A DNA stretch of 64,000 bases from positions 10,302-74,301 of the forward strand of contig CAKSAY010000006.1 in NCBI GenBank assembly GCA_934438055.1, given 5' to 3'. A model generated the notes under the pieces. It did no database searches. It had not been told where the DNA came from and saw only the letters and a program-made list of their open reading frames with translations. Below, piece by piece: positions 42,390 through 52,260 of this stretch. Origin of the DNA: an uncultured Oscillospiraceae bacterium. GTDB lineage: Bacteria; Bacillota; Clostridia; Oscillospirales; Ruminococcaceae. Position numbers and translations under genes: made by a program. Position 1 is the stretch's first letter; each line of letters opens with the position of its first letter.

Positions 42390-43553
42390 TTAATCGGTTT
42401 GTTGTTCTTTATTTTGTGATGGGACAGTTTGTTCTTTACGTTTTTTGGCAAGTTTTCTTTCTTTATTGCTCACAAATTCTTCAGATAACTCAATAATAAT
42501 GGACATCAAAGGAGGACCGAAGAAGAGCCCTGCAAAACCGAAGAGTCCTCCAAATAGAGTTACGCCAAGAATTACATAAAGAGGGCGTATGCCAACTGCA
42601 TTTCCGATCACACGGGGATAGAGCAAATTGCCGTCAACCTGTTGTAGAATTAAAACAATGATAAGCGCTATAATGAATTGTTCAAAACTTCCTGACAAAA
42701 GCGTAAAGAGCGCAACGCAGGCAACACCGATGAATGGACCAAAATAGGGAATGAGCGCAAACAAGAAATACACCATTCCCAAAACAATGGCGTTGGGAAT
42801 TCGGAAGATGGCTAATGTAATTCCCACAATGCATCCAATGAGAAACGCGTCCAGCGCCTGTCCGTAAACAAAGCTATAAATTACCTTGCTGATACGTTGA
42901 ATCAGTCGAATCGTCCGTTCTGTATAGTGTTCTTTGATGCTCAATTTACAGACGCGCACAAAAGCTTGTTTAATTTTTGCCCGTTCAAGAAGCAGATAAA
43001 TAGAAATAATGAAACCGATGAGAAGATGAAATAAAAATACGAACACACCGGTAATGCCGCTCGCATAACTTCCCAGGTCAACATATTGAGAGATGTTTTC
43101 AAATGTAAGAAAGTTTTTCAAAGCAGAGATTACCTGGTTAAGCCAATTTGCGTCTGAGAAATGCTGTTGTAACATGTTATATAAATTATTAACATATCCC
43201 GGAATTGATGAGATAAAGGCTACGATATTTTGATAGAGCATTGGAACGAACAAAGTCAGCAGCGCTCCAAGAATCAGAAGAAAGGCCAAAACTACCAGCA
43301 GAACGGAAAATGGCCGCGCCTTTTTTCGCAGCAGATTTTTGTTCGATTTCATCAACAGCGCTTCAACTTTTCTCGATGGAGGAAAGAGAAAAAATGCGAA
43401 CAATCCGCCAATGATAAAGGGGGTGAGCACCCCTAAAATAAAATTAAATCCACGAACTATGCCGCTGAAATCGTCAAATGTTTTATAGGTTGCAATTACG
43501 GCAGCGCAAAACAAAAACCGCACAAACCAAATTTTAAATGTTGCTTTTTTCAA
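42390..43553 (-). CDS. AI-2E family transporter (YtvI/TqsA-like membrane protein)
   Basis: 387 residues with about eight hydrophobic segments and the family pattern of a central extracytoplasmic region followed by GQALDAFLIGCIVGITLAIF and FFGPPLMSIIIEL near the end. Members transport autoinducer-2 or act as Na+/H+ or other antiporters; the substrate here is unknown. The start is TTG 43553 (MKKATFKIWF), seven bases after GAGGT. The open frame extends 41 codons upstream, but that part is not family-like. Confidence 0.88.
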   Translation of the reverse strand: MKKATFKIWFVRFLFCAAVIATYKTFDDFSGIVRGFNFILGVLTPFIIGGLFAFFLFPPSRKVEALLMKSNKNLLRKKARPFSVLLVVLAFLLILGALLTLFVPMLYQNIVAFISSIPGYVNNLYNMLQQHFSDANWLNQVISALKNFLTFENISQYVDLGSYASGITGVFVFLFHLLIGFIISIYLLLERAKIKQAFVRVCKLSIKEHYTERTIRLIQRISKVIYSFVYGQALDAFLIGCIVGITLAIFRIPNAIVLGMVYFLFALIPYFGPFIGVACVALFTLLSGSFEQFIIALIIVLILQQVDGNLLYPRVIGNAVGIRPLYVILGVTLFGGLFGFAGLFFGPPLMSIIIELSEEFVSNKERKLAKKRKEQTVPSQNKEQQTD

Positions 43554-43634
43554 ATCTTTCACCTCTACTTCTTTATTTATTATAAGAGTGCATTGTTTAT
43601 TTGTCAAAGGGGAGGTAATGTCGAAAAAGAAGAG

Positions 43635-43664
43635 TTGTCTAATGATATTGCTATGTGATACAAT
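43635..43664 (+). promoter_or_regulatory. Promoter of the ttcA-like gene
   Basis: TTGTCT (43635-43640), an 18-base spacer and TACAAT (43659-43664), 26 bases before the ATG. Confidence 0.65.
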
Positions 43665-43690
43665 AAAATAAAACATAAGGAGGGTGTTTT

Positions 43691-44413
43691 ATGCAAAAGA
43701 TGCTTGGTTTAATGAGAAAGGCAATCACAGAATTTGATTTAATTGAAGACGGCGACCATATTGCGGTTGGAGTGTCCGGCGGAAAGGACAGTATGGTTTT
43801 GCTCAACGGGCTTCATTTGTTGCGGCGTTTTATTGGTATTGATTATGACATAACGGCAGTATCGATTGATTTACAATTCCAAGGAATTAAAACAGACTTT
43901 GAGACTTTGCAAACATTTTGCAAGGATTTAGCCATCCCTTTTGTGCTAAAAAACACTCAGATTGGAGAAGTTGTTTTTTCGCTTCGCAAGGAGGAACATC
44001 CATGTAGTTTGTGCGCGAGGATGCGTAGAGGGGCTTTGCACGATTTGGCTAAGGAAAACGGTTGTAACAAGGTGGCTTTGGGGCATCATTTTGATGATGC
44101 AATAGAGACCTTCATGATGAATTTGTTCATCGAAGGAAGAATCGGCTGTTTTTCTCCAAGGAGCTATCTTTCAAGAAAGGATTTAACGGTGATTCGGCCT
44201 ATGGCATTGGCGCCTGAAAAGGAGATTATTAGGGCTGCAAACCGGGCAGGACTGCCCATTGTTAAAAATCCTTGCCCTGTGGATGGCGCAACGGCAAGAC
44301 AGAAAATGAAAAATTTGCTTAACACACTGGAAGAGTCAAATCAGGGCGTAAAACAGCGAATTTTTGGGGCTATGCGGCGTGCAGGAGTTGATGGCTGGCA
44401 GTTTCGGGTTTGA
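43691..44413 (+). CDS. ttcA: TtcA/TtuA-family tRNA sulfurtransferase
   Basis: 240 residues with the PP-loop ATPase motif SGGKDSM, a central CSLC pair and a third Cys in KNPCPVDG that together would bind the catalytic Fe-S cluster of TtcA-type enzymes. TtcA makes 2-thiocytidine at tRNA position 32. The ATG follows AAGGAGGG. In Firmicutes the exact tRNA target of this paralogue is not always known, so specificity is an inference. Confidence 0.85.
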   Translation: MQKMLGLMRKAITEFDLIEDGDHIAVGVSGGKDSMVLLNGLHLLRRFIGIDYDITAVSIDLQFQGIKTDFETLQTFCKDLAIPFVLKNTQIGEVVFSLRKEEHPCSLCARMRRGALHDLAKENGCNKVALGHHFDDAIETFMMNLFIEGRIGCFSPRSYLSRKDLTVIRPMALAPEKEIIRAANRAGLPIVKNPCPVDGATARQKMKNLLNTLEESNQGVKQRIFGAMRRAGVDGWQFRV

Positions 44414-45032
44414 TTTCAGAAAAGTTTACATTTTTCAGGCAACTCTCATAATATATTGCTTGACAATCTGTTTATATAATACTAAAATATTAATTAGTGC
44501 GTCATATTTATTTTATTGTTAAAAAGTTTTTATTATGGAAGCAGCGATTTTTATCGTTTTCTATTTTTTAATAAATAACGGTTGTAGATTTCCCAAATCT
44601 GCACAGATAATCGGGAAGATTATTTTATTTGAAAACAGATACCGGATGTCTCATTCTGTTTTCTTTAAACATCTTGAAAGGGCTTTTCTCTGGCTATATG
44701 CGATGGGAATCTCCATTTTGTGTGTCAGCCCATCAGTAACGCAGCAGCAGTTCTTCGTTTTAGGGGATTTTTCTGATTTGAGAATGAAAAACATTTGGGG
44801 ACGGATGATATAGCCGTCTGCTTTTTTTCGATTCAAACATGGCGTACCTTAGCTCACGCAATTATCGTATACATATTCAATAGGGCGCTATGAGCGCCAC
44901 ATTCAATGTTTCAGTAATCAATTGCGTCATTGCTGAAATAGGGAAACGAATTCCGTCTCTTTATGAGTGGGAGGCATTTTATTTTTTAGTCTAGCGATAG
45001 ATGTTTACAAAAGAAAGGAGAAACGATTTAGT
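44414..45032 (+). promoter_or_regulatory. Spacer with rny promoter (44460-44488)
   Basis: TTGACA (44460-44465), a 17-base spacer and TAAAAT (44483-44488). The 540-base leader to rny has a GGCGC-TATGA-GCGCC hairpin at about 44884-44898. A 92-codon frame at 44535-44813 has no ribosome binding site and is not protein-like. Confidence 0.5.
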
Positions 45033-46598
45033 ATGGATATCACAATGGCGGTTTTGCTAATTGTGATTTCTTTTGTTGCGTCAGGCGCTTTGTTCGGATT
45101 TATCGCATTTAAAATTGGAATTAAATATCGCAAACAGGTTGCGGAAACTGAAATTGGAACAGCGGAGGAACAAGCGAAGAGGATTTTGGAAGATGCAGAT
45201 AAGGAAGCTGATACCAAAAGAAAAGAAGCGCTGATTGAGGCCAAAGATGAAATTCACAAATTGCGGGAAAACGCTGAGTTAGAAATCAAAGAGCGTCGCA
45301 GTGAAATTTCGAGGCAGGAAAAGCGTTTGCAGCAAAAAGAGGAATCACTGGATAGAAAAACGGATCAACTTGAGAAAAAAGATGAAAAGGTGGAAAAAAG
45401 ACTCAAAGGGCTTGTTGCGAAAGAAGAGGAGATTGAGGAGATCAAAAATCAACAGAGAAAACGCTTAGAAGAGCTCTCTCACATGACCTCTGCACAAGCA
45501 ACCGAACAGCTTCTCAATGATTTAGACAATGAACTTGCTTATGAAAAAGCGAAGCGAATTACAAATCATGAACAGCAGATTAAAGACGAAGCTGATGAGA
45601 GAGCCCGTCATTTTATTGGACTTGCCATTGCCCGTTGCGCTGCGGATCATGTGGCGGAATCGACTGTGGCGGTTGTTCCCTTGCCGAGCGATGAAATGAA
45701 AGGACGAATTATTGGAAGAGAGGGTAGGAATATTCGGGTTCTTGAGACCCTTACGGGCGTAGATTTAATTATTGACGACACACCTGAGGCAATTACGCTC
45801 TCTTGCTTTGATCCGGTTCGGAGAGAAATTGCACGTCTCTCTTTGGAAAGACTTATTGTGGACGGGAGAATCCATCCGGCGAGAATTGAGGAAATTGTAC
45901 AGCGCGCGCAAAAAGAAGTGGATCAGACTATTAAGACAGCCGGAGAGCAAGCTGTTTTAGACACCAACGTGCATGGTGTGCATCCTGAATTAGTCAAATT
46001 GCTTGGCAGATTGAAATATCGAACCAGTTATGGACAAAACGTGCTCAATCATAGCATGGAGGTGTCGTATTTGGCAGGTATGCTTGCCGGTGAATTGGGG
46101 TTGGACTCTAATTTGGCGCGCCGCGCAGGCCTGCTGCATGATATCGGCAAGGCGCTCAATCATGAAATTGATGGTTCTCATGTGAAAATTGGCGTTGATG
46201 TTTGCAAAAAGTGCAAAGAAAATCAACAGGTGATTCATGCCATTGCCGCCCATCATGGTGATGTGGAACCTACCAATGCAATCGCTTGCATTGTTCAGGC
46301 AGCCGACGCAATTTCCGCGGCAAGACCGGGCGCTAGAAGGGAAAACCTTGAGAATTATATTAAACGTCTTGAAAAACTTGAGGAAATATGTAATTCATTT
46401 GAGGGAGTGGAGCGTTCCTTTGCCATTCAGGCCGGCCGTGAGGTTCGCATTATGGTGAGTCCTGAAGTGATTAAAGACGAAAAAATGCCTTTAATTGCAA
46501 GAAAGATTGTTAAGCGCATTGAGCAGGAGTTAGATTATCCCGGCCAGGTTAAGGTGAACATGATTCGGGAAAGCCGCGCGATTGATTTTGCAAGATGA
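45033..46598 (+). CDS. rny: Ribonuclease Y
   Basis: 521 residues: an N-terminal membrane anchor (about 4-25), a long charged coiled coil to about residue 180, a KH domain with GRIIGREGRNIRVLETLTGVD and an HD domain with LLHDIGKALNHE and AAHHGD. RNase Y is the main endonuclease for mRNA turnover in Firmicutes and acts at the membrane. ATG 45033 (MDITMAVLL) is 11 bases after GGAG; the open frame extends upstream to 44967. Confidence 0.97.
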   Translation: MDITMAVLLIVISFVASGALFGFIAFKIGIKYRKQVAETEIGTAEEQAKRILEDADKEADTKRKEALIEAKDEIHKLRENAELEIKERRSEISRQEKRLQQKEESLDRKTDQLEKKDEKVEKRLKGLVAKEEEIEEIKNQQRKRLEELSHMTSAQATEQLLNDLDNELAYEKAKRITNHEQQIKDEADERARHFIGLAIARCAADHVAESTVAVVPLPSDEMKGRIIGREGRNIRVLETLTGVDLIIDDTPEAITLSCFDPVRREIARLSLERLIVDGRIHPARIEEIVQRAQKEVDQTIKTAGEQAVLDTNVHGVHPELVKLLGRLKYRTSYGQNVLNHSMEVSYLAGMLAGELGLDSNLARRAGLLHDIGKALNHEIDGSHVKIGVDVCKKCKENQQVIHAIAAHHGDVEPTNAIACIVQAADAISAARPGARRENLENYIKRLEKLEEICNSFEGVERSFAIQAGREVRIMVSPEVIKDEKMPLIARKIVKRIEQELDYPGQVKVNMIRESRAIDFAR

Positions 46599-47068
46599 TT
46601 CTGCTGTTTTCATGGAATTATTTGTAGACTTTTTAGAGTATTGGGGGAGCCTTTTTAACAAACACTGCATAAGACTTTTGGATTTTCAACTTTTTTGTTT
46701 TCTATTGTTCAAAGATTTGTCTCTTTAGACTTTGCCTGCTGATTGATAGTGCGGGCAAGCAGAAAAGGATGATTTTATCATAGAGTAAATTGGCTCCATA
46801 TCTTTTGCAGAAAATTCCGTAATGCACATAGCTTACGGGATTTTTATTTTTGTCTAAACAGGGGTGTTCTTTAATAATTATCAAGAATTATCAAGGCGGA
46901 TGTGCAGTAATGTTATGCTTTTAATACGATATAAGTTTTTTCTGTTTTTTAAAAACTACCGCAGGCATTATGCACGTTTGCTGCTAACGGCTGCTGTTGA
47001 GAGATGGGGAAATGGGAGAACTTTTCAGAGGAACAGGTTGTTTAATGAAACGGTGAATGGAGGAAGAG
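46599..47068 (+). terminator. Spacer after rny with terminator at 46814-46850
   Basis: ATTCCGTAA (46814-46822) pairs with TTACGGGAT (46833-46841), followed by TTTTATTTTT. The remaining sequence to rsmA holds no gene I recognise. Confidence 0.75.
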
Positions 47069-47929
47069 ATGGAGACACTTTCAAGCCCTACGATGATTCG
47101 AGAACTGCTGTCTCGTCATGGCTTTGGTTTAAAAAAGTCGATGGGTCAGAATTTTTTAATTAATCCAACAGTTTGCCCCAAGATGGCGCAGCTTTGCGGT
47201 GCGGGGGAGGGCGTTGGTGTTTTAGAGGTGGGACCGGGAATTGGCGTGTTGACAGCGGAGCTTGCTAAAAGGGCGCAGAAGGTGGTTTCGGTTGAATTAG
47301 ACCAGAGGCTGTTTCCTGTTTTGGGGGAAACACTTGGCGAGTTTTCAAACGTCTATTTGGCAAAGGGCGACATTCTCAAGCTTGACATAGCTGCATTGAT
47401 AGAACAACAGTTTGGAGAAATGCCGGTTGTTTTTTGCGCCAATTTGCCTTATTATATTACCTCTCCGGTGATTATGAGACTTTTAGAAGAACGCTACCCT
47501 TTTGCATCCATCACGGTTATGGTGCAAAAGGAGGCGGCGCAGCGGCTTTGTGCGCAGCCGGGAACGCGTGAAGCGGGCGCTGTGAGCCTTGCCGTTGCCT
47601 ATTATGCAGAGGCTAAGAAATTGTTTGACGTTGGGAGAAATAGTTTCTACCCTGCGCCGCGTGTTGATAGTCGCGTGATTCAACTCAAGCCGCGAGAAGA
47701 TCTTCTTTTGTGTAAACAAGATGAAAAGGCGCTGTTTGCTATCATTAGAGCTGCTTTTTCTCAGAGAAGAAAGGTGTTGGCCAATCCGGTTGCCCATGCT
47801 TTGGGGATTGAGAGAGAACGGGTGTGGAGTGCGCAGGATAGGGTGGGTGTTTCCCGTCAGGCGCGTGCGGAGGAGCTGACATTGGAGGAATTTATTTTTC
47901 TTGCGCGGGCGCTTTCTTGTTTTCGTTAG
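47069..47929 (+). CDS. rsmA: 16S rRNA dimethyladenosine transferase RsmA (KsgA)
   Basis: 286 residues. SAM motif VLEVGPGIGVLTAELA, the catalytic CANLPYYITSPVI, and the family opening KKSMGQNFLINP. It dimethylates A1518 and A1519 of 16S rRNA late in 30S assembly. ATG 47069 is five bases after GGAGG and is preferred over ATG 47057, which precedes that site. Confidence 0.95.
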   Translation: METLSSPTMIRELLSRHGFGLKKSMGQNFLINPTVCPKMAQLCGAGEGVGVLEVGPGIGVLTAELAKRAQKVVSVELDQRLFPVLGETLGEFSNVYLAKGDILKLDIAALIEQQFGEMPVVFCANLPYYITSPVIMRLLEERYPFASITVMVQKEAAQRLCAQPGTREAGAVSLAVAYYAEAKKLFDVGRNSFYPAPRVDSRVIQLKPREDLLLCKQDEKALFAIIRAAFSQRRKVLANPVAHALGIERERVWSAQDRVGVSRQARAEELTLEEFIFLARALSCFR

Positions 47930-48398
47930 ATGGTTTTTTTGCTGATTGTTTTAGATAGCCGCAGAGCAGTGCATCTTTTAAGAAAATAGCGCCTGCATTT
48001 GTCGCATTGGCATTGGTTGAGAGTTGGAAGGTGCGCGTGTTGTTGGGCCTTCTTATGTTTTCGTCAAGTTGCCTTTGGCTAACGCAATTTGACAGTGCAG
48101 CACAATGAGCACCGCAGACTGTGGGCCGTTGAAGCAGTGTTTATAGGGACTTTGTATAGATTAAATAAAGCATAGCCTGTTTTTGTCTTACAAAAAATTG
48201 TATTGCACAGCTTTGGTGCAAGCGGTTTGTTTTGCAGAAAGAGGACAAAGCGTTATTGTAAAACATATGCCGGGCATTTGTTGTTTTCAAGAGGAAGCCT
48301 TTGCATAGAAAAAACAGCGCGGCCGTTTGTCGCGCTGTTTTTTTGTTTTGCTTTTTTCTCTTTAGCGAAAAGCGCTTTGCGTGGGAGTGAGGGCACAC
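47930..48398. terminator. Convergent spacer with bidirectional terminator at 48309-48345
   Basis: AAAACAGCGCG / CGCGCTGTTTT flanked by A and T runs, able to end rsmA from the left and aroK from the right. No gene is recognised in the rest of the 470 bases. Confidence 0.75.
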
Positions 48399-48905
48399 TT
48401 ATAAAAAGGGAGACAAAAGCATTTTTATCTCCTGCGCACAGAGCTCTACCGATTGATTGGCGTTGATGATTAAATTTGCTGCTTGTTCATAAATCGGCTG
48501 CCGTTGCGCAAAGAGTTGTTTTAGAGTTTCTTTGGAAGACCGGTTTGCAATTGGACGCGTTTGCTCTCTGTAGATTCTCTCATAGCAGATGGAAAAAGGC
48601 ACCTCTAAAAAGACAATAAGGCCATTTTTTTTGGCCAAAACGACGTTTTCTGGGTTGAGAAAGGTTCCGCCTCCTGTAGCAATGACTTTGTTTTGCAAAA
48701 CACTCCACTGTTGCATTAAGGAATGCTCGAGTTCTCGAAATCCCTGCTCTGTGTTTTCCGAAAAGATTTCTACGATTTCCTTTCCGGTTTGCCTTACAAT
48801 TTCCTTGTCTGTGTCTAAAAAGGCGAAGCCCATTTTTTTTGAAAGCCTTTGCCCGATTGTGCTTTTGCCGCAGCCCATAAAGCCGCACAAATAGACTGCT
48901 TTCAT
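48399..48905 (-). CDS. aroK: Shikimate kinase
   Basis: 168 residues with Walker A GFMGCGKSTIGQ, the DTDKEI motif and the shikimate-binding GGGTF region. It phosphorylates shikimate in the aromatic amino acid pathway. The ATG overlaps the aroE stop in an ATGA quartet. The operon order is fabD-aroE-aroK on the minus strand; the rest of the shikimate pathway is not in the window. Confidence 0.95.
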   Translation of the reverse strand: MKAVYLCGFMGCGKSTIGQRLSKKMGFAFLDTDKEIVRQTGKEIVEIFSENTEQGFRELEHSLMQQWSVLQNKVIATGGGTFLNPENVVLAKKNGLIVFLEVPFSICYERIYREQTRPIANRSSKETLKQLFAQRQPIYEQAANLIINANQSVELCAQEIKMLLSPFL

Positions 48906-49768
48906 TCTTTTCCTCCGTTCTTATCAAATGTTTGCACATAATCTTGCATTTGCTCGACAATTTGGTTGATATCTTTGGTTGAGAAAGAGCAGCTATTCCA
49001 AATTTCATGGGCGGCGGCGGCCTGCCACACCAGCATAGACATTCCGCCCGCCGTTTTAACGCCGAACGTTTTTGCTTGCTGCATCAACCGGGTTTGACCC
49101 GGATTATAAATGGTGTCAAACAGGTAAGAGACTCTTTGCAACGTTTGACTGTCAATAGGAATCTCTTGGGAATTTGGAAACATTCCAACCGGTGTTGCAT
49201 TCAAAACAAGATCAAAGCTTTCGTTGGGAATGCTGTCAATCGAAACGATTCTGACCTTGGCGTTATTATCCAGTGCCAAGATGTTTTCCTGCATGCTGTG
49301 CGCCTTTTCATAAGAAGAATCGCGCACGGCAATGGTGAGCGCCCCGCCTGCACGCACTGTTTCTATTGCCATCATTCTCCCAACGCCACCGCATCCTAAA
49401 AGAAGAACCTTTGCATGCAAGGAGGCGCCCAACTCTTCTAATGCGCGCAAAAAGCCGTCTACATCTGTGTTATAGCCAATGCGCTTTTGGCCTTTGCCAC
49501 ACAGAACCGTGTTCACTGCGCCATATCGTTTTGCGGATATATCGAGTTTATCGAGCATAGATAGAATAGGGATTTTATAGGGGATTGTGACATTGAATCC
49601 GTCATAGGAGAACAGCCTTTCGCTTTCTTCTAAAAAGCGCTCTCGTGGAATTTCAATTGCTTTATAAGAGGAAGTTTTATCTCCTAAAAGCGCAAAAAGA
49701 CAGCTGTGAATCTGCGGGGAAAGGGTGTGAGAGAGAGGAAAGCCAATAAGCGCATATGATTTGTTCAT
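48902..49768 (-). CDS. aroE: Shikimate dehydrogenase
   Basis: 288 residues. Substrate loop GFPLSHTLSPQIHS, catalytic Lys in NVTIPYKIPI, NADP-binding LLGCGGVGRMMAIE and C-terminal GGMSMLVWQAAAA. It reduces 3-dehydroshikimate. The ATG at 49768 lies six bases after AGGTGG; the preceding in-frame TTG (49771) is less likely. Coupled to aroK by overlap. Confidence 0.95.
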   Translation of the reverse strand: MNKSYALIGFPLSHTLSPQIHSCLFALLGDKTSSYKAIEIPRERFLEESERLFSYDGFNVTIPYKIPILSMLDKLDISAKRYGAVNTVLCGKGQKRIGYNTDVDGFLRALEELGASLHAKVLLLGCGGVGRMMAIETVRAGGALTIAVRDSSYEKAHSMQENILALDNNAKVRIVSIDSIPNESFDLVLNATPVGMFPNSQEIPIDSQTLQRVSYLFDTIYNPGQTRLMQQAKTFGVKTAGGMSMLVWQAAAAHEIWNSCSFSTKDINQIVEQMQDYVQTFDKNGGKE

Positions 49769-49878
49769 CAAATACCACCTTTATGTTGTAAAAAGCTTCG
49801 ATAGCCGCAATCGGCGCTCTGAAATAAAAAGGGCGCGCGATTTAACTGTGTTCAGTGTAAAATTTTCAATGAGAAGTT

Positions 49879-50805
49879 TTATTGTAAGGCTGCCATGAGG
49901 TTTTCAAACGATGGTTTGTCCATCACATGATAAACCGCGGCTTCCGGCACAATTTTGCGTATCATATTTGCAGTTACCTTACCGGGACCCAGTTCAATGA
50001 ACGTGGAGATTCCGTCTTTATGCATTTGCGTAATTTCTTCCACAAAATGAACAGGAGACATAGAATGCATACGGAGATATTCTGCAAAATCAACGTCAGA
50101 GGACAATTGTTTTGCCGTTGTGTTGGAATAAAACGGAACTTTAGGGTTATGAAAACGGATGTTTTGCAGCGCGTCAAACAATTCATTTGCGGCCGGTTCC
50201 ATTAAAGAGGTGTGAAATGCCGCATTCACCGCAAGGGGCATGCAGCGACGTGCAATTCCCTTGAGCTTTTGCATCGCCGCTTCCACAGCGCTCTTTTGGC
50301 CTGCAATCACCGTCTGATCGGGTGTGTTATAATTCACGGGGCGAACAAAGCCGTTGGTGACCTGCTTGCATATTTCTTCAATGTTGCCCGCGGGCGCACC
50401 AATGACTGCGCACATCATTCCATCTTGGCTTTGCGCCGCCTTTTGCATGGCTGCTGCACGCGTCTTAATGATTGAGAACACGTCGTTCAAATCAACAACC
50501 TCACTGGCATAAAGAGCCGCGTATTCTCCGAGTGAATGCCCTGCGACTGCGTCAGGTGAGACGCCATTCTCTTTCAAAAGAGCAAAGGCCGCAATGGAAA
50601 CTGCCATGATTGCCGGCTGTGAAATCACTGTTTGTGAAAGCTCTTGTTTACTCATCAAAAAGCAGGCGTCTTGGAGAGAAAACCCAAGCGTTTGGCTTCC
50701 TTTTTCAAAAATATCTTTGCAGGCTGCGCTCATTTCATAAAGTTCTTTTCCCATTCCCGGCGTTTGGCAGCCCTGCCCTGAAAAAATAAATCCCAGTCTT
50801 TTCAT
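49879..50805 (-). CDS. fabD: Malonyl-CoA:ACP transacylase
   Basis: 308 residues with the acyltransferase nucleophile GHSLGEYAAL, the N-terminal FSGQGCQTPGMGKEL and catalytic His in AAFHTSLM. It loads malonate onto ACP. The ATG follows AAGGAGG. Unusually, it is divergent from the fab operon that starts 220 bases away and is linked instead to aroE-aroK; in many clostridia fabD sits between fabK and fabG. Confidence 0.96.
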   Translation of the reverse strand: MKRLGFIFSGQGCQTPGMGKELYEMSAACKDIFEKGSQTLGFSLQDACFLMSKQELSQTVISQPAIMAVSIAAFALLKENGVSPDAVAGHSLGEYAALYASEVVDLNDVFSIIKTRAAAMQKAAQSQDGMMCAVIGAPAGNIEEICKQVTNGFVRPVNYNTPDQTVIAGQKSAVEAAMQKLKGIARRCMPLAVNAAFHTSLMEPAANELFDALQNIRFHNPKVPFYSNTTAKQLSSDVDFAEYLRMHSMSPVHFVEEITQMHKDGISTFIELGPGKVTANMIRKIVPEAAVYHVMDKPSFENLMAALQ

Positions 50806-51028
50806 AAAAAACCTCCTTATTTTTACTCTTTAGTATATGAATAAAGTGTAAAACTGCTTTACGTTTTTTGTTTATTTTCTTAATTTTTGTTGACAAAGTT
50901 ATCTATTACGAATATCATTAAAATAGTTTGGTAGGCAATTTAGTAGATGTTCTTTATTTTACCAAAAGTGTTTTAGAATTGCAAGAGCGCGATTGTTTTG
51001 CGTTTTTTAAGAAGCGGGAGGAAAGATT
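50806..51028 (+). promoter_or_regulatory. fabD/fabH divergent region with fabH promoter (50890-50918)
   Basis: TTGACA (50890-50895), a 17-base spacer and TATCAT (50913-50918) drive fabH. I looked for FabT- or FapR-type palindromes and found no convincing match. Confidence 0.7.
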
Positions 51029-52024
51029 TTGATTGGAATTAAAATGATAGGCGCGGGAATGTATATCCCTGACACCATTGCATCAAATGAGGATTTTGTT
51101 CAATTAGTTGATACCTCGGATGAATGGATTATGCGCCGTACGGGTATTAAAACGCGTCACTTGTCCGATGGTGAGTTTACCTGGCAGATGGGTCTAAAAG
51201 CAGCAAAAGATGCGATTGCTGACGCCGGCATTGATCCATCAAAGATTGATATGGTGATTCACACCAGCGTGACAGCGGATTATTTTTACCCCTCTATGTC
51301 TAACATTATCATAGGAAAGCTGGGCATGAAAGAGGCCTTTGGCATTGATATTTCCTGCGCTTGCGCCGGGTTTGTTTATGGAATGGATATGGCGCAGAGA
51401 TATTTAGCTTCTGATGATGTGAAAACCGTTTTGATTGTCAGTTCTGAGAACATCACTAAAACTGTAGATTATACTGATCGCTCTACTTGTGTGCTTTTTG
51501 GGGACGGTGCCGGCGCTGTGATTGTGCAAAAGGGAGAACATCCTCTTTATTCTTTTCTTCGCGTTGAAGGAGACGGCGCTCCAAAAATTTTTGCCCACTC
51601 GCTTCCACCGGGCAATGCTTTTTGCAGTGAGGAGTCGCGCGCAAAGCATGCGCAGGAGTTTCCGCAAGGCAAGGCTCATTTTATGCACATGGACGGGCGG
51701 GAGGTTTATAAGTTTGCCACGCGTGTGATTCCCTATGCAATTGAGCAGATTTGCAAAAAGGCGCAGATTGAAAAAGACGAGCTTGCATTGATTGTTCCTC
51801 ATCAGGCCAATATTCGTATTATTGAAACGGCGGCAAAAACGCTCGAAATTCCTTTGGAGCGGTTTTATACGAATATTCATGAGTATGGAAATATATCCAG
51901 CGCGTGTATTCCTGTTTGTCTTTGTGAATTGAAGAGACAAGGGAGACTCAAAGCGGGCGATAAGATTGCAATTGTTGGATTTGGTGCCGGTTTGATTTAT
52001 GGCGGTGCGGTTTTTACAGTGTAG
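51029..52024 (+). CDS. fabH: 3-oxoacyl-ACP synthase III (KASIII)
   Basis: 331 residues. Catalytic Cys in DISCACAGFVYGMDMA, His in VPHQANIRIIE and Asn in YGNISSACIP. It condenses acetyl-CoA (or branched acyl-CoA) with malonyl-ACP to start fatty acid synthesis. TTG start at 51029, seven bases after GGGAGG. First gene of the fab/acc operon. Confidence 0.96.
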   Translation: MIGIKMIGAGMYIPDTIASNEDFVQLVDTSDEWIMRRTGIKTRHLSDGEFTWQMGLKAAKDAIADAGIDPSKIDMVIHTSVTADYFYPSMSNIIIGKLGMKEAFGIDISCACAGFVYGMDMAQRYLASDDVKTVLIVSSENITKTVDYTDRSTCVLFGDGAGAVIVQKGEHPLYSFLRVEGDGAPKIFAHSLPPGNAFCSEESRAKHAQEFPQGKAHFMHMDGREVYKFATRVIPYAIEQICKKAQIEKDELALIVPHQANIRIIETAAKTLEIPLERFYTNIHEYGNISSACIPVCLCELKRQGRLKAGDKIAIVGFGAGLIYGGAVFTV

Positions 52025-52260
52025 TTTTATTTGGCATTGTTTTAAGACGACGGGAACGCTGGCTGTTTGTTAAACTGCACTTGGGGTTGGTTCATTGCGA
52101 TTGGAGAACAAATAAATGCAGAAAATTTTGCATAGACTGCACATTTTTAGTATCTGTGGAGATGACTGCGGCGGAGTTTGCAATTTCATTGTGCAGCAGG
52201 CCTGTTTTGCGCTCATGAATGGATTTAGATAAGTTTGAATTGTTTTAGCAGAGGGGTTAC
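52025..52260. other. Spacer between fabH and fabK
   Basis: About 235 bases with no gene recognised. Related clostridia often carry acpP or a MarR/FabT regulator near here; neither is seen. Confidence 0.5.

Noticed and set aside
44535..44813. 92-codon frame before rny
   Set aside because: No ribosome binding site, no family resemblance; lies in an AT-rich leader.
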